Shown here: one piece after another, positions 59,253 through 64,000 of the stretch
How positions within the stretch are numbered: position 1 is the stretch's first letter
Layout: the number at the start of each line of letters is the position of its first letter
Assembly (NCBI RefSeq): GCF_000384315.1
Contig: NZ_ARVW01000001.1
Span: forward strand, 8,787,001 to 8,851,000
From: Amycolatopsis nigrescens CSC17Ta-90
Lineage (GTDB): Bacteria; Actinomycetota; Actinomycetes; Mycobacteriales; Pseudonocardiaceae
Direction: 5' to 3'
Length of the DNA stretch: 64,000 bases
Translations under genes and position numbers: made by a program
The notes under the pieces: model-generated
What the model saw: only the letters and a program-made list of their open reading frames with translations
Databases searched by the model: none
What the model was told of the DNA's origin: nothing

Positions 59253-60326
59253 GTGACGGTGAGCACCCGAGAAGCCGAGTCCGCACCCCGTCAAGAACGC
59301 CGAACGTGGTCCGCCGCGCGGATCGGCCCCGGTCTCCTGCTGGCGCTGGTCGTCGCGGGCGTGGCCACCGCGCTGGGCAAGCTGGTGCCGCTGGTGGGCG
59401 GCCCGGTGTTCGGCATCCTGCTCGGCGCGGCCGCCGCGGCGGCCGTTCCGGCGCTGCGCGGCACCCGGTGGAAGCCCGGCTACGCGGTGGCGTCCAAGCC
59501 GGTGCTGCAACTGTCCATTGTGGTCTTGGGCACCGGCCTTTCGCTGCAGCAGGTGCTCGACGTCGGCGGCGGCTCGCTGCCGGTCATGCTCGGCACCCTC
59601 GCCGTGGCGCTCGGCGGCGCCTGGCTGCTCGGCCGCTGGCTCGGCGTCCGCGGCGACACCCAGATCCTGATCGCGGTCGGCACCGGGATCTGCGGCGCGT
59701 CCGCGATCGCGGCGACCACCGCGGTGATCAAGGCCAAGCAGTCCCAGGTCGCCTACGCGATCGGCACCATCTTCACCTTCAACATCGTCGCGGTGCTGCT
59801 GTTCCCGCCGCTCGGACATCTGCTCGGCATGAACCCGCACGCCTTCGGCCTGTGGGCCGGTACCGCGATCAACGACACGTCCTCGGTGGTCGCCGCCGCC
59901 TACACCTACGGCGGAGACGCCGGCGCCGACGGCCTGGTCGTCAAGCTCACCCGCACCCTGATGCTGATCCCGATCGTCATCGTGCTCGCCGTGCTGACCG
60001 CCCACCGGCAGGCCCGCCGCGAAGACCCTGGCGCCGGGTTCAGCCTGCGGACCATGCCGTGGCGCAAGATCGTGCCGCTGTTCCTGATCGGCTTCCTCGC
60101 CGCGGTCACCCTGGAAAGCCTCGGCCTGATCCCCGGCTCGTGGCACCCGGCGCTCTCGACGCTCGGCACCTTCCTGATCACCACCGCGCTGGCCGGGATC
60201 GGCCTGTCCCTGCGGCTGTCCGACATGCGGGAGGCCGGTCGCCGCCCGCTGCTGCTCGGCGCGCTGCTCTGGCTGGCCGTGACGCTCAGCAGCCTCGGCC
60301 TGCAGGCCCTCACCGGCACCCTGTGA
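59253..60326 (+). CDS. YeiH family membrane transporter (UPF0324)
   Basis: The 357-residue protein starts at GTG and has about ten hydrophobic helices. Family signatures include KPVLQLSIVVLGTGLSLQQVLDVG, ILIAVGTGICGASAIAATTAVIKAKQSQVAYAIGTIFTFNIVAVLLFPPLGHLLGM, and FGLWAGTAINDTSSVVAAAYTYG. YeiH proteins are putative exporters or channels for small anions; sulfate or sulfite has been proposed. GGGGTAAGCG precedes the start. Control by the divergent GntR is well supported by two operators. It ends 10 bp from the convergent crcB gene. Confidence 0.9.
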   Translation: MTVSTREAESAPRQERRTWSAARIGPGLLLALVVAGVATALGKLVPLVGGPVFGILLGAAAAAAVPALRGTRWKPGYAVASKPVLQLSIVVLGTGLSLQQVLDVGGGSLPVMLGTLAVALGGAWLLGRWLGVRGDTQILIAVGTGICGASAIAATTAVIKAKQSQVAYAIGTIFTFNIVAVLLFPPLGHLLGMNPHAFGLWAGTAINDTSSVVAAAYTYGGDAGADGLVVKLTRTLMLIPIVIVLAVLTAHRQARREDPGAGFSLRTMPWRKIVPLFLIGFLAAVTLESLGLIPGSWHPALSTLGTFLITTALAGIGLSLRLSDMREAGRRPLLLGALLWLAVTLSSLGLQALTGTL

Positions 60327-60336
60327 GTCCGGGCCG

Positions 60337-60693
60337 TCAGAGAGCGGCGGCGATGACCAGCCCGCAGTAGGCGGCGCCGAGCCCCGCGGTCAGGCTCAGC
60401 ACGACGTTCAGCCCGGCCATCAGCCATGCTCGCGAGCTCAACAGCCGCAGGGTCTCGTAGCCGAACGTGGAGTAGGTGCTCAACGCGCCGCAGAACCCGG
60501 TGCCGGCCAGCGCCGCCACCTCCGGCGAGGCGGGCAGCCCGGTCAGCAGGCCGAGCAGCAGGCACCCGGTGACGTTGACGGTGAGCGTGCCCCAGGGGAA
60601 CCCCGACTCGTGCCGCGCCTGCACCGCGCGGTCGATCAGGTACCTCGCCGGTGCACCGACCGCCGCGCCCAGCGCGACCAGCAGCACGGTCAC
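60337..60693 (-). CDS. crcB: Fluoride channel subunit CrcB/Fluc, second of a pair
   Basis: The 118-residue protein has four helices and Fluc motifs: GAAVGAPARYLIDRAV, WGTLTVNVTGCLLLGLLTG (Asn of the channel), FCGALSTYSTFGYETL (phenylalanine track). The start is the GTG at 60693, overlapping the stop of the upstream crcB by 4 bp (GTGA). Paired small Fluc proteins form a heterodimeric fluoride channel in Gram-positive bacteria. Confidence 0.93.
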   Translation of the reverse strand: MTVLLVALGAAVGAPARYLIDRAVQARHESGFPWGTLTVNVTGCLLLGLLTGLPASPEVAALAGTGFCGALSTYSTFGYETLRLLSSRAWLMAGLNVVLSLTAGLGAAYCGLVIAAAL

Positions 60694-61139
60694 CGTTGCA
60701 CCGCCCGCAGTGCGGCGGTGGTGAGCAGCGAACCGGCGGCGACCGCGGCCAGCGCGGCGAGCACCGTGCCCGCGAGGTACAGCAGCGCCTGCCCCGGCCG
60801 CTGCGCAGCAACCAGCTGGGCGACGTCGAGGGTGGCGGTGGAGAACGTGGTGTACCCGCCGAGCACGCCGACGCCGAAGAACGGGCGGAGCAGCCGCCGC
60901 GCCGGCCACCTCCGGTCGATCAGCACCATCAGCACCCCGATCAGCAGGCAGCCGGAGGTGTTGACCACCAGCGTCGACCATGCCCAGGTACCCACCGGAT
61001 GCGGCCACAGCTCGCCGAGGCCGTACCGGGCGAGCGCACCGAGCACGCCGCCCGCCGAGATCGCGCCCAGCGTGCGGACCGGATGATCGGGCAGCTCACG
61101 GCGCTGCGCCGGCACCGTGAGGTCGATATCGGGATCCAT
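60690..61139 (-). CDS. crcB: Fluoride channel subunit CrcB/Fluc, first of a pair
   Basis: The 149-residue protein has a 20-residue polar N-terminus, then four helices with GGVLGALARYGLGEL, STLVVNTSGCLLIGVLM and FGVGVLGGYTTFSTATLDV. It is the partner of the next gene and overlaps it by 4 bp. The pair gives the two subunits of the antiparallel Fluc dimer. I saw no fluoride riboswitch upstream. Confidence 0.93.
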   Translation of the reverse strand: MDPDIDLTVPAQRRELPDHPVRTLGAISAGGVLGALARYGLGELWPHPVGTWAWSTLVVNTSGCLLIGVLMVLIDRRWPARRLLRPFFGVGVLGGYTTFSTATLDVAQLVAAQRPGQALLYLAGTVLAALAAVAAGSLLTTAALRAVQR

Positions 61140-61306
61140 CGCGGCCTCCTACCAGCAGCAAGGTCTCACTGGCAGGGACCGTTGGCGAGGGTTCGCGGTT
61201 CACCCGGAGGGTCGGCGGGCCCCACCGCCGGACGGCCACCACGGGTGGCCAGCACCCACCTTAGGCGATCACCACCGAGCCCACCATGGAGTCCACTGTG
61301 GATGGA

Positions 61307-61666
61307 TCAGGGCGTGTCCGCGCCGGAATCCAACACCGTGGACAGCCGGTGCATCGCCTCGGGGACCACGCGGTAGTACACCCAGGTCCCCCGGCGCTCC
61401 CCGGTGATCAGCCCCGCTTCCCGCAGCACCTTGAAGTGGTGGGACATCGTGGGCCCGGACAGCTCGAAGTCGCTGGTCAGGTCGCAGACGCAGGCCGCTT
61501 CCCCGACCCGGGCCGCGAGCAGGGCGAGCAGCCGCAGCCGGACCGGGTTCGAGACCGCCTGGAACCCGCGCGCCAGCTTCTCGGCCTGCTCGGCCGACAA
61601 CGGCTCGCTGCCAAGCGGCGGGCAGCAACTGACCGGAGGAGCGATCGACAGTTCGAGGTTCGGCAC
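61307..61666 (-). CDS. ArsR/SmtB family metal-responsive regulator
   Basis: The 119-residue protein has the ArsR winged helix (LARGFQAVSNPVRLRLLALLAARVGEAACVCDLTSDFELSGPTMSHHFKVLREAGLITGERRGTWVYYRV). The CVCDL motif (Cys59, Cys61) is the classical arsenite/antimonite site. The N-terminal Cys14-Cys15 could add a third ligand. No ars transport or reductase gene is adjacent, and the neighbours are a crcB pair and a beta-lactamase cassette, so its target is elsewhere or unclear. The start is the ATG at 61666. Confidence 0.9.
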   Translation of the reverse strand: MPNLELSIAPPVSCCPPLGSEPLSAEQAEKLARGFQAVSNPVRLRLLALLAARVGEAACVCDLTSDFELSGPTMSHHFKVLREAGLITGERRGTWVYYRVVPEAMHRLSTVLDSGADTP

Positions 61667-61796
61667 CTCGCGATCTTGACCATAACGACCCGAAAGCGCA
61701 AATCCTCCCGAGATAGAACCTGAAGTCCGAAAAATGCCTCGCTACGAAGACGTGCGGCAATAGTTTCGGACCGTGACCGGCTGGATACGCGCGCGC

Positions 61797-62678
61797 TCAG
61801 AACGGGGCGATGAACAGGCTGAGCGGGGTGGCCAATGTGGTGACGGCCGCGGCGACGGCGATCACCGCCGGCAGTCGGCGCGTCCGGGGGCGGACACCGC
61901 GAAGGCGGTCGATCCGGTCCGGCAGCGGCGAGGCCTGCGCGGCGAGCGCACCCGCGGGCGCGGGGCCGCCGCCCGCGGCTTCGAACTTCTCCAGCGCGCC
62001 GATCAGCGCCCGGCTGCCGAGCTGTCGGACCGCGTAGTCGTCGGCGCACATTTCGGTCAGCAGCCCGACCTCGGCCGCGACCCTGCCCGGCGCCCGCCAC
62101 CGGGGGAATAGCCGCGCGAGCGCGTCGAACGGGGAAAGCACGAGGTGGTGCCGCTCCCGAAGGTGCGCCCGCTCATGCGCCAGCACGGCACCCAGCTCGG
62201 CGTCGGTGAGCAGGCGCCTTGCCCCCGCGCTCACCACCACCCGCGGCACCCTGCCCGGCAGGCAGTAGGCCACCGCGCTCGGATGGTCCAGCACGAGCAT
62301 CCGGCCCCGGTCGTGCGCCACCAGCGCCAGCAGGTCGCGATGCCGAGCCCGCTGCCGGGCAACGCCGATCGCGGACCGCACCTGGTGCCCGAGCAGCCAG
62401 CAGGCCACGGCCAGCCCGGCCACGACCGCGAACACCTGCGGCAGGCCACCGGGATCGACAAGGAAGGACCGCATGCCCGGCACGATCCCCTGCCCGTACG
62501 GGGCGAGCCCGAGTGCGAGCAGCCCGCCCACGAACGAGACCACCAGTGTCAGCGCGGTGACCTGCCACAGCAGGATGGCCAGCTGCGGACGCCGGCTCGT
62601 CCACCGCGCACGCGAAAGGCACCTAGCCGCCACCATGGCCATCACCAGGGCGACCGCGTGGTGCAGCGCGTAGATCAC
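61797..62678 (-). CDS. M56 family (BlaR1-like) membrane metallopeptidase
   Basis: The 293-residue protein starts at the GTG at 62678 and overlaps blaI by 4 bp. It has four membrane helices (about 5-18, 35-58, 82-97, 270-288) and a cytoplasmic metallopeptidase domain with HERAH (168-172) and EMCADDYAV as third-ligand region. There is no extracellular penicillin-binding domain as in true BlaR1. Such short M56 proteins accompany BlaI in actinobacteria. It probably cleaves or inactivates BlaI when triggered by an unknown signal. Confidence 0.9.
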   Translation of the reverse strand: MIYALHHAVALVMAMVAARCLSRARWTSRRPQLAILLWQVTALTLVVSFVGGLLALGLAPYGQGIVPGMRSFLVDPGGLPQVFAVVAGLAVACWLLGHQVRSAIGVARQRARHRDLLALVAHDRGRMLVLDHPSAVAYCLPGRVPRVVVSAGARRLLTDAELGAVLAHERAHLRERHHLVLSPFDALARLFPRWRAPGRVAAEVGLLTEMCADDYAVRQLGSRALIGALEKFEAAGGGPAPAGALAAQASPLPDRIDRLRGVRPRTRRLPAVIAVAAAVTTLATPLSLFIAPF

Positions 62679-63031
62679 GGACGCCGCCGGCGGGGCAGCG
62701 CCTTGCGCAGCAGCTCGGCCTCCTCGGGCGAGACCGCGTTGGCGAAGCTGGCCAGCGCGGCCCCGCGGTCGCCGGTCTGACCGAGCGCGTCCATCATCAG
62801 CTCGGCGACGTATTGCTCGCGGCCGGCGGATGCGGCGTACTGCCACGCCCTGCCGTTGCGCTCCCGCTGCACGAAACCCTTGTCCGCCAAGCGGGACAGC
62901 ACGGTCATCACGGTGGTGTAGGCAAGGCCGCGGTCCGCCAGCTGTTCGTGCACGGCCCGCACCGTGACCGGCTCGTCGCGGGACCACAGCGTCTCCATGA
63001 CGGCTCGTTCGAGCTCGCCCAGCCTGCCCAT
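62675..63031 (-). CDS. blaI: BlaI/MecI/CopY family repressor
   Basis: The 118-residue protein has the BlaI winged helix (LGELERAVMETLWSRDEPVTVRAVHEQLADRGLAYTTVMTVLSRLADKGFVQRE) and a C-terminal dimerisation helix. I chose the ATG at 63031 (GGGAG upstream); two GTG codons directly before it could also start. It is followed, with overlap, by the M56 peptidase gene and preceded by the beta-lactamase-like gene. An inverted repeat at 63077-63100 lies just upstream. Confidence 0.92.
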   Translation of the reverse strand: MGRLGELERAVMETLWSRDEPVTVRAVHEQLADRGLAYTTVMTVLSRLADKGFVQRERNGRAWQYAASAGREQYVAELMMDALGQTGDRGAALASFANAVSPEEAELLRKALPRRRRP

Positions 63032-63076
63032 CACCACTCCCGGCTCTCCCTCGAACGCGTCACCCTACACACCGTA

Positions 63077-63100
63077 GTAGTGCGGTCCCCCGCGCACTAC
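63077..63100. promoter_or_regulatory. Inverted repeat upstream of blaI, candidate BlaI operator
   Basis: GTAGTGCG-N8-CGCACTAC is a perfect 8-bp dyad containing the TAGT/ACTA core seen in BlaI/MecI operators. A further GTAGTAG lies in the coding end just beside it. It could alternatively be a terminator for the upstream gene. Confidence 0.5.
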
Positions 63101-63101
63101 G

Positions 63102-63995
63102 TCAGGTAGTAGCCCCGGCCAGTGCGGCGGCACCGGCGGTGACCGCGTCGGTGCCGCGCTCGTAGGCCGTCGCGGAGGGCTGATGGGTCAGCAGCGCCAC
63201 CAGGTAGCGGCCGTCTTCGCCGACGAGCCCGGTGGTGTGCAGGACGAGATGACCGGCAGCCCGCATCCAGCCCTGTTTCACCCCCCATTCGGCGCCGGGG
63301 AACCCGGCCGGAATCCCGAAGAACTGGTCGAACCCGTCGGCCGCCGCGTCACCGGGTCCGGTCAGGGAGGAGACGATCAGGTCGCGGGCGGTGGTCGGCA
63401 GGTCCTGCCCGATGTAGCGGTAGACCGCGACCACGTCCACCGCGCTGGTCCGCGTCATCTCCCATTCCCGCGGCTGGTTCGGCGGCGTGGTCCACCGCAA
63501 CCCGATCAGTCCGCCGATGTCGCTGACGATCGACCGCCCGCCGCCGTCCCGCCACAGCGCGTCGGCCACCCCGTCGTCGCTGGTGGCCAGCAGGCTGGCC
63601 AGCGTCTCCCTGGTCGCGTCGTCCGACGGCCAGCCGGCATCGCGGAGCAGGTCGATCGCGATCAGCAGTTTCACCACCGACGCGGCGTAGAACTGCCGCT
63701 CGCCGTGCACGCCGGCCACCGGCGCACCGGCGAGCCGGTCGTAGACGGCCAGTCCCACGTCGGCACCGGAAACCACGGACCGGACCGCGTCCTCGACCGC
63801 CCCGCCGATCCGGGCCTGCTCGTCCGGACTGGGCGGTGGGCTCGTACTTGCCGGCGGAGTGGCCGGCTCCCGCATCGTGACCGGCTCCGCCGGGACCTCG
63901 CCGCCACGCGACCCGGCCTGGCCCAGCGAGACCACCAGTAGCGCCGCGACCACCCCGGCCCCCAGCACACCGACCGTGAGAACTCCCCGTCCCAT
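63102..63995 (-). CDS. Beta-lactamase-like serine hydrolase, membrane-anchored or secreted
   Basis: The 297-residue protein has an N-terminal hydrophobic segment (about 5-25) and a Pro/Ser/Thr-rich linker (to about 58). A class A-type serine hydrolase domain follows: SVVK (106-109, Ser nucleophile and Lys), SDD (139-141, in place of SDN) and KQG (240-242, in place of KTG). The KQG and SDD changes make a true penicillinase doubtful; a transpeptidase-like or related hydrolase is possible. The context with blaI and an M56 peptidase supports a cell-wall or beta-lactam link. The start lies 5 bp from the window edge. Confidence 0.82.
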   Translation of the reverse strand: MGRGVLTVGVLGAGVVAALLVVSLGQAGSRGGEVPAEPVTMREPATPPASTSPPPSPDEQARIGGAVEDAVRSVVSGADVGLAVYDRLAGAPVAGVHGERQFYAASVVKLLIAIDLLRDAGWPSDDATRETLASLLATSDDGVADALWRDGGGRSIVSDIGGLIGLRWTTPPNQPREWEMTRTSAVDVVAVYRYIGQDLPTTARDLIVSSLTGPGDAAADGFDQFFGIPAGFPGAEWGVKQGWMRAAGHLVLHTTGLVGEDGRYLVALLTHQPSATAYERGTDAVTAGAAALAGATT

Positions 63996-64000
63996 ACTCC

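Noticed and set aside
61140..61306. Fluoride riboswitch upstream of the crcB pair
   Set aside because: The minus-strand leader has hairpins (for example GGCCACC/GGTGGCC, 61234-61250), but I could not place the conserved crcB-motif elements and pseudoknot, so no riboswitch is claimed.

Overview
The window is a high-GC actinobacterial chromosome segment. The gene families, GTG/TTG starts, GGAGG-type ribosome sites and strong third-position GC bias fit a Pseudonocardiales-type organism such as Amycolatopsis or a relative; the genus is an inference. I see no rRNA, tRNA or CRISPR array. Almost every base is coding, and the longest gene-free stretch is 10754-11064.

Layout. 1-6.7 kb: the 3' part of a membrane Ser/Thr kinase with a beta-propeller, a PadR regulator, a TetR regulator divergent from a SnoaL-like protein, an ABC-F ATPase, a small secreted protein and a Y-family DNA polymerase with a LexA box at its start. 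6.7-10.8 kb: a stand-alone KS-AT-ACP polyketide synthase and an XRE/MmyB-type regulator. 11-27.6 kb: a specialised-metabolite cluster. It holds a membrane protein, a transposase-like protein with an altered catalytic Asp, a SARP activator, an asparagine-synthetase-like amidotransferase, a tyrosinase-family copper oxidase with its MelC1-type copper chaperone, an alpha/beta hydrolase, an IclR regulator, a small secreted protein, GriH- and GriI-type 3-amino-4-hydroxybenzoate synthases, a dedicated aspartokinase, an MFS exporter, a BBE-type FAD oxidase and a LuxR regulator.

This gene set matches the logic of the grixazone (gri) and 4-hydroxy-3-nitrosobenzamide (nsp) pathways. Aspartate would be phosphorylated by the aspartokinase and carried to the semialdehyde by a housekeeping enzyme. 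GriI and GriH would build 3-amino-4-hydroxybenzoate, the AsnB-like enzyme would amidate it, and the copper oxidase would oxidise the o-aminophenol to a C-nitroso or phenoxazinone product. Four promoters in this region share a motif (GAAA, 6-7 nt, CGATA), each copy pointing at its gene, so they look like one regulon.

28.4-33.2 kb: a ten-gene gas-vesicle operon in the Streptomyces order gvpO-A-F-G-Y-Z-J-L-S-K, with no gvpN or gvpC. 33.2-37.0 kb, minus strand: merR, trxA (WCPPC) and two tandem MutS-like ATPases, probably one transcription unit. 37.1-44.9 kb: an ECF sigma factor with a SnoaL tail, a RibD-type reductase, a TetR regulator, a CIRCE-controlled groEL without groES, an SDR, a maleylpyruvate-isomerase-like protein, a membrane protein, a six-copy 17-bp repeat array and a stand-alone LigD-type polymerase. 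45-54 kb: an L-arabinose regulon (LacI-type regulator, araB, araD, araA, chvE-mmsA-mmsB transporter) with two TGTTAGCG(C/A)TAACA operators. 54-64 kb: a large AfsR-type regulator, a small helical protein, a CPBP protease, a GntR/YeiH divergent pair with two operators, paired crcB fluoride-channel genes, an ArsR regulator, and a beta-lactamase-like/blaI/M56 peptidase cassette.
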